Source: Sedimentibacter sp. (lineage in GTDB: Bacteria > Bacillota > Clostridia > Tissierellales > Sedimentibacteraceae). Taken from it: 64,000 bases of DNA. Each line of letters starts with the position of its first letter. Within the stretch, counting starts at the first letter, position 1. Under the pieces are notes generated by a model. It saw only the letters and a list, made by a program, of their open reading frames with translations. It searched no databases and had not been told where the DNA came from. A program made the translations under genes and the position numbers. The stretch covers positions 1-64,000 of the forward strand of contig JAHDLA010000020.1 in the NCBI GenBank assembly GCA_018436705.1, written 5' to 3'. Positions 42,568 through 51,551 of this stretch are shown piece after piece.

Positions 42568-43659
42568 ATGAAAATTAAATTTATTCATACGTCAGACATA
42601 CATTTGGGTAAAAAATTTGAAATTACCAATTTCAGTTTAAAGGAACGGGAAAAGAGAAGACAAGAAATTTGGGATACTTTTGAAGAAATAGTTAAAGCAG
42701 CGAAGCTTGAAAAAACTGAATATTTGTTTATCGCGGGAGATTTGGCGGAAGGTGAATATATTAATTTTAAAAGCCTTAAAAGCATATCGCAGAAATTTGG
42801 ATCAATTCCTGATACAAGAGTTATAATAACATGCGGTAAAAATGATCCGTACAATATCAACAGCATGTATGAATATGTTCAGTGGCCGAAAAATGTGTAT
42901 ATTGTAAAAAATACGGAATCGATTGAGAAACTTAATTTCAATGATACTAATGTGTGCATCTATTCTATGAGCTGGGATAATCATGAGTATAACGATAAGA
43001 CTCAGGCGGTATATGATATTTCAGTTGATGAGAACAAAATCAATGTGCTGCTGCTGTGCTGCGATATAGATTCAGAATCAAAACTGCTTCCGATAAATAT
43101 AGATATTATTAAAAATAAATTTGACTATTGTGCTCTGGGAGGGAAACACAATTTCTGCGCTTCAAGAGCCAACGCAGCGTATTGTGGAAGTCCTGAGCCT
43201 CTCGGTTTTGATGAAACAGAAGATCACGGCGTTATTAAAGGAACTCTTGAAAAAAAGAATACGGAATATAAAATGCACCCAATTGCAAAAAGAAGATTTA
43301 TTACACGTCCTATAAAGTTGGATGCCAGTTACAGTTTCAATAAAATATTGGATTTAATCAAATTTTCTGGTGATACATTTTCGAATATTAAGGATTATGT
43401 TAAAATTGAACTTTCAGGAACTGTGAATACAGATGTATCCATGGAAGAAATTGAGAATGAAGCAAAGCAATTTTTTTATTACATAGAATTTGAAGAAAGC
43501 TATATTTATAAAAATCCAGAAGATAAAATATATGAACACAATGAATTCAACATAATCGAAAGTTATAAAATGCAGTTCGAAAATCAGAATGATAAAATTG
43601 AGCAGCAGGCATTCAAACTCGGTCTTGATGTTCTGCGCAAAGAAAAGGTGGTAAATTAG
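42568..43659 (+). CDS. SbcD/YhaO-like metallophosphoesterase with degenerate active site
   Basis: A 363-residue protein of the SbcD/Mre11/YhaO nuclease family by order, length and partner gene. The first motifs are intact: HTSDIHLG (Asp10, His12) and FIAGDLAEG (Asp58). The GNHD motif is replaced by GKND (90-93), losing the metal-bridging Asn and the catalytic His. The downstream LHG-type histidine is replaced in LLCCDID (161-167). The GHxH motif reads GGKH (190-193), losing one metal histidine. Double-strand nuclease activity is therefore doubtful, though a single metal might still bind. It overlaps nothing; the ATPase gene starts 2 bases after it. A GGGGAG site precedes ATG. Confidence 0.8.
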   Translation: MKIKFIHTSDIHLGKKFEITNFSLKEREKRRQEIWDTFEEIVKAAKLEKTEYLFIAGDLAEGEYINFKSLKSISQKFGSIPDTRVIITCGKNDPYNINSMYEYVQWPKNVYIVKNTESIEKLNFNDTNVCIYSMSWDNHEYNDKTQAVYDISVDENKINVLLLCCDIDSESKLLPINIDIIKNKFDYCALGGKHNFCASRANAAYCGSPEPLGFDETEDHGVIKGTLEKKNTEYKMHPIAKRRFITRPIKLDASYSFNKILDLIKFSGDTFSNIKDYVKIELSGTVNTDVSMEEIENEAKQFFYYIEFEESYIYKNPEDKIYEHNEFNIIESYKMQFENQNDKIEQQAFKLGLDVLRKEKVVN

Positions 43660-43660
43660 C

Positions 43661-46387
43661 ATGTATATAAATAAATTGCATTTAAGAGCATTTGGAAAAT
43701 TTGTATACAAAAGGCTGTATTTTGAAAACAAATTCAACATTATATACGGTGAAAATGAAGCAGGTAAAAGCACGGTGCATAATTTTATAGAAGCTGCTCT
43801 TTACGGGTTTGATGAAGATGAATCAGGGTTTGCCAGGTATGATAAATACAAGCCCTGGGACAGTAAGCTGTACAAGGGATCTTTGGGACTAAGGGACTTA
43901 AGCGGAGAAAAGTATCTTGTTGCAAGAGATTTTCTTCTGGGAACAACACAGGTTTTCAACAAGTCGGCAGACGATCCTGAAATGCGGGAAAAAACAATAT
44001 CTAGCCCCGGTGAGCATTTTTTCAACATGAGTAAAATTTCATTCAGAAACACTGTCAGTGTGAGGCAGCTGGGAAACAAGACAGAAAAGGAGCTGGCTGA
44101 CGAACTAAAAAATAAAATAATCAATTTGAGCAAGACAAGAGATGAAACTATTTCTTTGGAAAGAATACTTCACAGACTGAACAGTGTTAAGGAAGAAGCC
44201 GGAGATGAAAGCAACGACAAAACTCTTCTCGGTCAATATTCATTGAGATTAAATGAACTGAAAAATTCAAGAGAAAACTCAATAAATGCAAAACGTCAGG
44301 TTATGTTTCTTGCTATGGAAAAGAAAAAGACAGGAAGTAAAATACAAGAGCTGGATATACGTATTCATGAGCTTAACAGGCAGATTGCGGAGTATGATCT
44401 TTCAATAGATAAGGACAAGTTCTTAAGAGCAGAGCCTGTCCAAAATGAACTAAACGATATAAATGAAAAACTATCGCATTTTTCTGAGGAAGAGCTGAAG
44501 AGTTATTCTGATGCTAATTTCAAAGAGGCAGTTAAAATTGAAAGCGCATTAAATTTAATGTATAGCCAAAGAAAAGATCTTGAAGATGAGCTTGCTGAAA
44601 AAAAAGAAAAGTTGGATAATCTTAAATCTGATATTTGCAATAAGATAGATGAGCAGTTTGATATTGACAAGATTAACATTGATTATGCAAACTATAAAAA
44701 CAATATTTCCAAAATAAATGATCTGAAGCTGAAAATAGATGCGGGGAAGCAAAGCATCAGCAGCATAAACATAGAAGAGATAGACCGTTTTATACAAAGC
44801 TACCGTAAAATAGAAGAAATTAACAGAAAAATCGAAGCTGCCAATATCTTTCTGGACAAAGGCAATTATGAAAAAATGAAAAGCTACAAATCAATAAAAT
44901 CAGGAACTTTGATTTTATTGTTTATTATTGCATCAGCTGCGATTGGAGGCGTGTGGTGGGCAAGCATTGAATACAGTACTTATATAAAGGACTTTATTGA
45001 CCGATACTATGTTTTGAATGAGTCCGTAAATATTTCTGCCGCTGCAGCGATGGCACTTATAGCAATTATATTTATTTTGATTGCAAAACCGGTAATAAAC
45101 AGAATAAAAAGTGCAAAGAATGAAATTGACAGCATGGAGTGTGAGTTTGCGGACTATACAATTTCACTGGGCAGGATGGAAGAAGAAAAACAGGAAATTA
45201 TCGAGCAGGAAAGCTGCAATGATTTCGACGAAATAACACAACGCTGCAATAAGCTTAGCAAAGAAAAAGATATGTACGAAGAAAAAAACAGGCTTATCAG
45301 CTATGATACAGAGTCATTAAATGTATCAGTTCAGGATAAGAATGATTTAGAGAAAAGTCTTTTGGAAATTCTTGCGAAATTGAATATAAAAGAAGTATCC
45401 GCCGAAAATATAAAAGAAGTGAACAATGCTTATGCAAGAATGGGTTCTGTAAAGGAAGCCATATTGGAATTAAGTGACTCAATAGAACAATTGAATCAGA
45501 AAATTGCTAAATTTGATAAAGAAATTAAGTTTGAAGAAAAAAGATTAGAAATAATACTTGAAAGTAATGCTATGGAAGATTTGGGAGCATTCAGGGAAGC
45601 GGTGGAGTACAGTGAGAAATATACCGAACTGTTGAACAACAAGGACTATAAGGAAAGTATTCTTAAAAAAATACTTGTTGACGAAGACTTTGAAGACCTA
45701 AAATGCAGAACAAAAAATGTCGGAAGTTATGAAATTAAAAAAATTGATAAAAAAGAATACCAGCTTAACATATACAAACTTGAAAACGAAAAATCAAAGC
45801 TGTTGGAAAGTGTCGATAATATATTAAAAGAAATTGACGAAATTGAAAGTAATGCAAGAAATCTCGCGGAAATAGAGGAAGAAATTGATTTTTATGAGAA
45901 TAAAATCAATGCATTTAAACAGAAAATAAAAGTTGTTGAAGTTGCGGCGGACAGAATTATAAAAATATCCGATTCTATTAAGGGAGATTTTATGCCTTTG
46001 CTTAGGAAGTCCATAAGTGACAATTTCTCATATTTAACCGGAGGCAGGTACAGCGAAGTACTTATTGACGAAAATATGAATATCGCTGTCGTTGAGGAAG
46101 ATAATAAAGACAGGAAAATAGAGCTTGAAAGCCTGAGTGGAGGTACGCTTGATCAGATGTATCTGTCACTTCGCATAGGTCTGGGGAATATTTTAAGCGG
46201 TAACCAAAACATTCCGCTCATATTTGATGACAGTTTTGTTCAGTATGATACGAGAAGGCTTAAAAACTCACTTGAAATGCTTGCAAAGGAAAGTGAAAGA
46301 AGACAGATTATACTGTTTACTTGCCAGGAACGTGAGGCAGAGCTTACTAAGCAAATGAATATAAAGTTTAATTACATAAAATTATAA
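43661..46387 (+). CDS. SbcC/YhaN-like AAA ATPase with coiled coils and membrane segments
   Basis: A 908-residue Rad50/SbcC-like ATPase of the YhaN type. Walker A GENEAGKST (about 30-38) is near the N-terminus. Long coiled coils (about 170-400 and 490-790) flank two hydrophobic segments (about 415-435 and 455-475) that look like a membrane hairpin, as in YhaN. The C-terminus has the ABC signature LSGGTLDQMYLSLRIGLG and Walker B IPLIFDDSFVQYD. The Zn-hook CxxC of true SbcC is absent. It pairs with the upstream metallophosphoesterase, presumably in one DNA-processing complex at the membrane. Confidence 0.88.
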   Translation: MYINKLHLRAFGKFVYKRLYFENKFNIIYGENEAGKSTVHNFIEAALYGFDEDESGFARYDKYKPWDSKLYKGSLGLRDLSGEKYLVARDFLLGTTQVFNKSADDPEMREKTISSPGEHFFNMSKISFRNTVSVRQLGNKTEKELADELKNKIINLSKTRDETISLERILHRLNSVKEEAGDESNDKTLLGQYSLRLNELKNSRENSINAKRQVMFLAMEKKKTGSKIQELDIRIHELNRQIAEYDLSIDKDKFLRAEPVQNELNDINEKLSHFSEEELKSYSDANFKEAVKIESALNLMYSQRKDLEDELAEKKEKLDNLKSDICNKIDEQFDIDKINIDYANYKNNISKINDLKLKIDAGKQSISSINIEEIDRFIQSYRKIEEINRKIEAANIFLDKGNYEKMKSYKSIKSGTLILLFIIASAAIGGVWWASIEYSTYIKDFIDRYYVLNESVNISAAAAMALIAIIFILIAKPVINRIKSAKNEIDSMECEFADYTISLGRMEEEKQEIIEQESCNDFDEITQRCNKLSKEKDMYEEKNRLISYDTESLNVSVQDKNDLEKSLLEILAKLNIKEVSAENIKEVNNAYARMGSVKEAILELSDSIEQLNQKIAKFDKEIKFEEKRLEIILESNAMEDLGAFREAVEYSEKYTELLNNKDYKESILKKILVDEDFEDLKCRTKNVGSYEIKKIDKKEYQLNIYKLENEKSKLLESVDNILKEIDEIESNARNLAEIEEEIDFYENKINAFKQKIKVVEVAADRIIKISDSIKGDFMPLLRKSISDNFSYLTGGRYSEVLIDENMNIAVVEEDNKDRKIELESLSGGTLDQMYLSLRIGLGNILSGNQNIPLIFDDSFVQYDTRRLKNSLEMLAKESERRQIILFTCQEREAELTKQMNIKFNYIKL

Positions 46388-46396
46388 GGAAATTAT

Positions 46397-47086
46397 ATGA
46401 AAATTTTTGCAATAGCTGATTTGCATTTTGACAGTAAAAATGAAAAACCAATGAATATTTTTGGAGACAATTGGATTAACCATGAAAAAAAAATTATTGA
46501 TGACTGGGTAAAAACCGTCAGTTGTGAGGATCTTGTTTTGGTTCCGGGTGATATTTCTTGGGCAACAAAGCTTGATGAGGCAGTTGAGGATTTGGAAAAA
46601 ATAGACGGACTGCCGGGAACTAAAATTATAGGCAAGGGAAATCATGATTATTGGTGGGCTACTGCCAGCAAATTGGACGGACTTGGATTGAAAACAATTA
46701 AGTTTTTAAAGAATAATAGTTATGAATTTGACGATGCTGTTATTTGCGGAACTAGAGGATGGGATACATTAAAAGATCATCAGGAGGATATTTCAAACGA
46801 AAAAATTTATATGAGGGAAATTAACAGGCTTAAGATTTCTCTTGATGCGACAAAAAAAAGCAAGGGCGTAAAAATAGTTATGCTGCATTTTCCTCCATTT
46901 GATTCTAACGGTATTCCAAATGATTTTTTTAATATGATTAAGGAGTACGGAGCCGAAATGTGCATATATGGCCATCTTCATGGAGAAGAAGGGCACAAAA
47001 ATGTCAGGGAGGGTATTATCAATGACGTTTCTGTTCACTGTGTTTCGAGCGACTATTTAAGGTTTAAACTAAAAAAAATTATGTAG
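46397..47086 (+). CDS. Metallophosphoesterase
   Basis: A 229-residue calcineurin-like phosphoesterase with all five motifs intact: AIADLHF, VPGDISWA, GKGNHDYWW, MLHFPPF and YGHLHGEEG. It resembles the widespread YkuE/YmdB-like Firmicutes group of unknown substrate. It follows the ATPase gene by 9 bases (AAGGAAATT before ATG) and is probably in the same operon. Since the upstream nuclease has lost key residues, this enzyme could supply catalysis, but that is inference. Confidence 0.88.
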   Translation: MKIFAIADLHFDSKNEKPMNIFGDNWINHEKKIIDDWVKTVSCEDLVLVPGDISWATKLDEAVEDLEKIDGLPGTKIIGKGNHDYWWATASKLDGLGLKTIKFLKNNSYEFDDAVICGTRGWDTLKDHQEDISNEKIYMREINRLKISLDATKKSKGVKIVMLHFPPFDSNGIPNDFFNMIKEYGAEMCIYGHLHGEEGHKNVREGIINDVSVHCVSSDYLRFKLKKIM

Positions 47087-47092
47087 TAGATA

Positions 47093-47183
47093 CTTGGTAT
47101 TTGTCCAAAGCATTACAATATATTATATAGGCCTCATATAGGCTGGAAAGAGTATGCTGGGTGGATAAATACCGAGTTTTTTT
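47093..47183 (+). terminator. Branched hairpin ending in a T run
   Basis: An outer 14-bp stem with two G-U pairs joins 47093-47106 and 47163-47176, followed by TTTTTTT. Inside are a smaller AGCAT/ATGCT stem and a GCCT/AGGC hairpin. It should terminate the phosphoesterase operon; the 56-base branched interior is larger than needed for a simple terminator. Confidence 0.6.
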
Positions 47184-47233
47184 ATTATTACGAAAATAAA
47201 TATGTTGTAATATGTCTAAATACTGTTTATGAA

Positions 47234-47243
47234 TTGTATACAA
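47234..47243 (+). promoter_or_regulatory. GntR-type palindrome before tdh
   Basis: The perfect 10-base palindrome TTGTATACAA is identical to that at 32268-32277. It lies 16 bases before the -35 box of the tdh promoter. Confidence 0.55.
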
Positions 47244-47259
47244 ATTGCTAATCAGGCTC

Positions 47260-47288
47260 TTGACATGGAAACAAATTTGAAGTATCAT
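47260..47288 (+). promoter_or_regulatory. Sigma-A promoter of tdh-kbl
   Basis: TTGACA (47260-47265), 17 bases, TATCAT (47283-47288), 45 bases before the tdh start codon. Confidence 0.75.
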
Positions 47289-47333
47289 CTATTTGATATG
47301 GTTACGTTTTTTTATTATTAGGAGGGTAAGTAT

Positions 47334-48377
47334 ATGACTAAAATGGATGCGCTTGTAAAGAAATACAAAGAAAAAGGTTTATGGCTTGAACAAGTTGATG
47401 TTCCTACTCCCAAAGAAGGGGAAGTTCTTGTGAAACTTCATAAAACCTCAATATGTGGAACAGATGTTCACATTTATGAGTGGAATAAATGGGCTCAAGA
47501 TACAATACCGGTTCCTATGACAATCGGTCATGAGTTTGTAGGTGAAATTGTAGAAGTAGGCAAAGGTGTTAAAGATTTGTACGCAGGTGATTTGGTATCG
47601 GGAGAGGGTCATATAGTATGCGGCAAATGCAGAAACTGTCTTGCGGGAAGAAGGCATCTGTGCAAGGATACAATGGGGGTGGGCGTTAACAGAACAGGAA
47701 TTTTCTCCGAATATGTAGCATTGCCTGCAACTAACATTTGGCTTTGTGATAAATCACTCCCGGAAGAATTATACAGCATTTTTGATCCGTTCGGCAATGC
47801 TGCTCATACAGCCCTCTCATTTGATGTTCTAGGAGAAGATGTGCTTATTACGGGCGCAGGTCCAATAGGTGTTATGGCAGCAGCTATTTCAAAATTTGCC
47901 GGAGCGAGATTCATAGTTATAACTGATATTAATGACAGCAGGCTTCAGCTGGCTGCTAAAATGGGGAATTTCAGAACCGTCAACACAGCTAAAGAAAAGC
48001 TGAGTGATGTAATGAGTGAATTGGGTATGAAAGAAGGATTTGATGTGGGAATGGAGATGTCGGGTAATCACGTGGCACTCAATCAAATTATTGATAACAT
48101 GTCTCACGGAGGCAAAATTGCAATGCTTGGACTTCAGGACACAAACACGGCAATTGACTGGAACAAGGTAGTATTTAACGGACTTCACATAAAAGGAATT
48201 TACGGAAGGGAAATGTTTGAAACATGGTACAAAATGCAGGCTATGATTAAGGCGGGACTTGATATATCGCCAATTATAACTCATAGATATCATTACACTG
48301 AGTTTGAAAAAGGCTTTGAAGCCATGATAAGCGGAAAGTCAGGAAAGGTTATTCTGGACTGGACTGAGAAAAAATAA
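47334..48377 (+). CDS. tdh: L-threonine 3-dehydrogenase
   Basis: Zinc- and NAD-dependent oxidation of L-threonine to 2-amino-3-oxobutyrate. The 347-residue medium-chain dehydrogenase has the catalytic zinc site [16 protein letters not shown] and GHEFVGE. The structural zinc cysteines are in [15 protein letters not shown], and the Rossmann motif is [10 protein letters not shown]. The IYEWNKWA stretch is diagnostic for Tdh. An AGGAGGG site precedes ATG. It is followed after 17 bases by kbl, giving the two-step threonine-to-glycine route. Confidence 0.96.
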   Translation: MTKMDALVKKYKEKGLWLEQVDVPTPKEGEVLVKLHKTSICGTDVHIYEWNKWAQDTIPVPMTIGHEFVGEIVEVGKGVKDLYAGDLVSGEGHIVCGKCRNCLAGRRHLCKDTMGVGVNRTGIFSEYVALPATNIWLCDKSLPEELYSIFDPFGNAAHTALSFDVLGEDVLITGAGPIGVMAAAISKFAGARFIVITDINDSRLQLAAKMGNFRTVNTAKEKLSDVMSELGMKEGFDVGMEMSGNHVALNQIIDNMSHGGKIAMLGLQDTNTAIDWNKVVFNGLHIKGIYGREMFETWYKMQAMIKAGLDISPIITHRYHYTEFEKGFEAMISGKSGKVILDWTEKK

Positions 48378-48394
48378 ATATTCAGAGGTGAAAT

Positions 48395-49585
48395 ATGTAT
48401 AAGGAATCAAAACAAATTTATACTGACATTTTACAAGAAATCAAGGACAGCGGGCTTTGGAAGGAAGAGAGAATTATTACAACTCCTCAAAGAAGCAGAA
48501 TAGACACAACCATGGTTGACGGCGTATTGAATATGTGCGCAAACAATTACCTGGGGCTTTCGGATAACAAGGATGTTATTGAAGCGGCCAAACAGGCCTA
48601 TGATTCATGGGGCTATGGATTATCTTCTGTTAGGTTTATATGCGGAACACAGGGGATACATAAGCAGCTGGAGCAAAAACTAAGTGAATTCCTTAAAACT
48701 GAAGATACAATTTTGTATTCTTCAGCATTTGATGCAAATGGCGGATTGTTTGAAACAATAACCACGGACAAAGATGCAATAATAAGCGATGAGTTAAATC
48801 ATGCCAGCATTATCGATGGTGTTAGACTCGCCAAGGCAAAAAAATACAGATACAAAAACAACAATATGAAGTCGTTGGAAGAACAGCTTATGCAGGCTGA
48901 CAAAGACGGAGCACGCCTGAAACTTATCGCAACAGACGGAGTGTTCTCCATGGACGGAATAATTGCTGATTTAAAAGGAATCTGTGATTTGGCGGATAAA
49001 TACAATGCTCTGGTAATGGTTGATGACAGTCATGCTGTGGGATTTGTGGGCGAAAAGGGAAGAGGAACTCATGAGTACAGGGATGTAGTAGGAAGAGTCG
49101 ATATTATAACAGGAACTTTAGGTAAGGCTCTGGGAGGAGCTTCCGGTGGATATACAAGTGGAAGAAAAGAAATAATAGATTTGCTGAGACAGCGTTCGAG
49201 GCCGTATTTGTTTTCAAATACATTGGCGCCAGCGATTGCGGGAGCGTCGCTGAAAGTTCTTGAGATGCTTAGTGAAAGTACACAGTACAGAGATAAGCTG
49301 GAGGAAAATACAAAGTACTTCAGGCAGGAAATCAAAAAAATAGGGCTTGAAATAATCGACAGCGAACATCCTATAGTTCCAATCATGCTTGGAGATGCTG
49401 TGCTTTCTCAAAAAATGGCTGAAAAATTGCTGGAAAAGGGAGTGTATGCTATAGGATTCTACTATCCTGTTGTTCCAAAGGGAAAAGCGAGAATAAGGAC
49501 ACAGATTTCTGCAGCTCATTCCAAAGAAGATCTGGATTTTGCAATTAAGGCTTTTAAGGAAGTTAAGTCGGAGCTGGGTATTTAA
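48395..49585 (+). CDS. kbl: Glycine C-acetyltransferase (2-amino-3-ketobutyrate CoA ligase)
   Basis: Cleaves 2-amino-3-oxobutyrate with CoA to glycine and acetyl-CoA. The 396-residue alpha-oxoamine synthase family protein has [39 protein letters not shown] and the Schiff-base lysine in [14 protein letters not shown]. It is full length. It works directly downstream of Tdh, trapping its unstable product. A strong terminator follows. Confidence 0.95.
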   Translation: MYKESKQIYTDILQEIKDSGLWKEERIITTPQRSRIDTTMVDGVLNMCANNYLGLSDNKDVIEAAKQAYDSWGYGLSSVRFICGTQGIHKQLEQKLSEFLKTEDTILYSSAFDANGGLFETITTDKDAIISDELNHASIIDGVRLAKAKKYRYKNNNMKSLEEQLMQADKDGARLKLIATDGVFSMDGIIADLKGICDLADKYNALVMVDDSHAVGFVGEKGRGTHEYRDVVGRVDIITGTLGKALGGASGGYTSGRKEIIDLLRQRSRPYLFSNTLAPAIAGASLKVLEMLSESTQYRDKLEENTKYFRQEIKKIGLEIIDSEHPIVPIMLGDAVLSQKMAEKLLEKGVYAIGFYYPVVPKGKARIRTQISAAHSKEDLDFAIKAFKEVKSELGI

Positions 49586-49632
49586 TTACCCGGGAAATTA
49601 TTTGCCGAAAATTGCTTTAAAATGTAAGAGAA

Positions 49633-49670
49633 AAACTGCTTCTTGTCTAAGCAGTTTTTTTTTATTTTTA
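49633..49670 (+). terminator. Terminator of tdh-kbl
   Basis: A 9-bp perfect stem (AAACTGCTT/AAGCAGTTT) with a 7-base loop and a long T run. Confidence 0.92.
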
Positions 49671-49683
49671 TGCATTTAACCGC

Positions 49684-49712
49684 TTGAAAAACATGTTCAC
49701 AAGGGGTATACT
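49684..49712 (+). promoter_or_regulatory. Sigma-A promoter of ilvE
   Basis: TTGAAA (49684-49689), 17 bases, TATACT (49707-49712), 35 bases before the ilvE start codon. Confidence 0.7.
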
Positions 49713-49714
49713 AG

Positions 49715-49733
49715 TTTGTAATTATATTACAAA
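49715..49733 (+). promoter_or_regulatory. Palindromic operator at the ilvE transcription start
   Basis: A perfect inverted repeat, TTTGTAAT and ATTACAAA around TAT, directly after the -10 box and before the GGAGG ribosome site. It suggests repression of ilvE by a dimeric regulator. It resembles the TGTAA/TTACA sites near the microcompartment genes, but the half-site gap is 5, not 6. Confidence 0.55.
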
Positions 49734-49747
49734 GGAGGTATAAACAA

Positions 49748-50770
49748 ATGAACAAAAAAGATATTAAGTGGTCTGAACTGGGGTTTAATTATATCAAGAC
49801 TGATAAAAGATATATTTCACGCTGGAAAGACGGAAGCTGGGATGAAGGGCAGCTTGTTGAAGATAATAAAATATCAATAAGTGAAGGTTCTACATGCTTG
49901 CATTATGGACAAGAGTGTTTTGAAGGGTTGAAAGCTTACGGTACTAAAGATGGTGGAATTCAACTTTTTAGACCTAACGAAAATGCAAAGAGAATGCAGA
50001 CAAGCTGTGAAAAGATAATGATGCCTAAGGTACCTGTGGAAAAATTTGTAGATGCATGCATGCAGGTTGTAAAGGCAAATGAGGCGTGGGTACCTCCATA
50101 TGGATCAGGCGCAACATTTTATTTAAGACCGTTTGTAATCGGTGTTGGCGACAATATAGGCGTAAAACCTGCAGAAGAATATATATTTGGAATTTTTGGA
50201 ATGCCGGTTGGACCATACTTCAAAGGAGGTATGAGCCCCGTTAACTTTAATACAACAGACGAAGACAGAGCAGCACCTAACGGGACAGGAAAAATCAAGG
50301 TTGGCGGAAACTATGCAGCAAGCCTTCATTCACATAACAATGCAGCAAAAAATGGGTTTGCTGATTGTATTTATCTTGATCCTGCAACACATACTAAAAT
50401 TGATGAAGTTGGAGCAGCAAACTTTTTTGGAATTACAAAAGATAATAAATTTGTGACACCAAAATCTTCATCAATACTGCCGAGCATCACCAGAATATCA
50501 CTTATGCAGGTTTCCAGGGAATACTTAGGAATGGAAGCAATAGAAGAAGATGTATTTATAGATGAACTTGACAAATTTAAAGAAGCAGGTGCGTGCGGAA
50601 CTGCAGCTGTTATTACTCCAATAGGCGGCATCGAGTACAAAGGAAAACTTCACGTATTCCACAGTGAAACAGAAGTAGGACCTGTTACAAAGAAATTATA
50701 TGAAACTTTATACAATATTCAGATGGGGGATATTAAGGCTCCAGAAGGATGGATTTACAAAGTTTTATAA
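49748..50770 (+). CDS. ilvE: Branched-chain amino acid aminotransferase
   Basis: Interconverts leucine, isoleucine and valine with their 2-oxo acids using 2-oxoglutarate. The 340-residue fold-type IV enzyme has [24 protein letters not shown], the Schiff-base lysine in [20 protein letters not shown] and [13 protein letters not shown]. It is monocistronic with its own promoter, palindrome and terminator. In a fermenter it may work in the catabolic direction. Confidence 0.95.
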   Translation: MNKKDIKWSELGFNYIKTDKRYISRWKDGSWDEGQLVEDNKISISEGSTCLHYGQECFEGLKAYGTKDGGIQLFRPNENAKRMQTSCEKIMMPKVPVEKFVDACMQVVKANEAWVPPYGSGATFYLRPFVIGVGDNIGVKPAEEYIFGIFGMPVGPYFKGGMSPVNFNTTDEDRAAPNGTGKIKVGGNYAASLHSHNNAAKNGFADCIYLDPATHTKIDEVGAANFFGITKDNKFVTPKSSSILPSITRISLMQVSREYLGMEAIEEDVFIDELDKFKEAGACGTAAVITPIGGIEYKGKLHVFHSETEVGPVTKKLYETLYNIQMGDIKAPEGWIYKVL

Positions 50771-50812
50771 AATTATGTAATAGAAACTGAATAAAAACCA
50801 TCAATATGTTCG

Positions 50813-50856
50813 ATCAAAAAGACACAGCTGATTTTTTACTGCTGTGTCTTTTTGAT
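50813..50856 (+). terminator. Terminator of ilvE
   Basis: A perfect 16-bp stem (ATCAAAAAGACACAGC with its complement) around a 12-base loop. The distal arm itself contains TTTTT, and the structure is nearly symmetrical, so it could work in both directions. Confidence 0.85.
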
Positions 50857-50914
50857 TTGAAGTCAAAGCAAGAAAAGGAATAAGGTATAAACATAGTAGC
50901 TTTAATTTTATTTT

Positions 50915-50930
50915 TGTAAAGCACTTTACA
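50915..50930 (+). promoter_or_regulatory. Crp/Fnr-type site upstream of the NhaC-like region
   Basis: The palindrome TGTAAAGCACTTTACA fits TGTAA-N6-TTACA, the spacing of Crp/Fnr sites. The flanked string TTTGTAAAGCA-(C/A)-TTTACAG recurs at 54149 before the shell genes. The adjacent Crp/Fnr gene at 53215 is the obvious candidate regulator. Confidence 0.65.
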
Positions 50931-51109
50931 GTTTTATTCTAAATACTGTGTTATTCTTTTAGCTATAGATGCGGTATTATTTTTTTATATAGAGAAACTT
51001 AGTTATTAATATTTATGAAACAGTATAAGCCATACTTACAAATTACATAAATTGATTTGGTAAGAAAAGTGAATAGCTCAGTTTATTAAATTCCGGAGGT
51101 GTGAATTTT

Positions 51110-51178
51110 ATGAAATCGTATACATTTGTGATTAATAGTGGATTGAATTTTACATACAAATCAGGAAATTACTTTTAA
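51110..51178 (+). CDS. Possible 22-residue peptide
   Basis: ATG 51110 follows CCGGAGGTG with ideal spacing and opens a 22-codon frame (begins MKSYTFVINS, ends TYKSGNYF) to TAA. The translation-start quality is far above chance for intergenic DNA. It could be a leader peptide or a small membrane-associated peptide; I know no match. It lies 374 bases before the NhaC-like gene start. Confidence 0.4.
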   Translation: MKSYTFVINSGLNFTYKSGNYF

Positions 51179-51551
51179 GCTAGATATGGCTAGAAATTTT
51201 ATTATTTATAAGATACGTGTAATTGTTCATTATTTTAACAAATTATAAAAACTATTACTAAAAAAAGCTTTACATTAGTTTTCTATGCATTAGAAGAACT
51301 ATTAAATAATTTAAGGAGGTGTAATTAAGAACTCTCTAGTAAAAGTCTTGGCAGCGAGTCATATTTGGCGGTTGGTAATATGGTTTATTAAGGTAGCTAT
51401 TGAATGTATAAGTTTTATTTACACTATTATTAATGGACTGTACCATAATTTTATGCAATATTTACTAGAAGTTATATTTAAGAATTAGTACTCTAATAAT
51501 GGATGGGAAAATAATTAAATGAAAGATAAAATAAGAAAGGAAGGCGTTATT

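Larger units (their letters stand above)
50857..51551 (+). other. Long leader before the NhaC-like gene of the microcompartment locus
   Basis: About 700 bases with no long gene. It holds the palindrome at 50915, the 22-codon frame at 51110 and a second AAGGAGGTG at 51313-51321. That site is followed by a 54-codon hydrophobic frame (51324-51488) whose only start near it would be ATT. No -35 match is good; a TATTCT (50952-50957) lies about 30 bases after the palindrome centre, as in regulator-activated promoters. Confidence 0.5.

Noticed and set aside
43701..43710. TTGTATACAA, the same palindrome as the GntR-type operators
   Set aside because: It lies within the start of the SbcC/YhaN-like coding region (codons for the VYKR stretch) with no promoter beside it; taken as chance.
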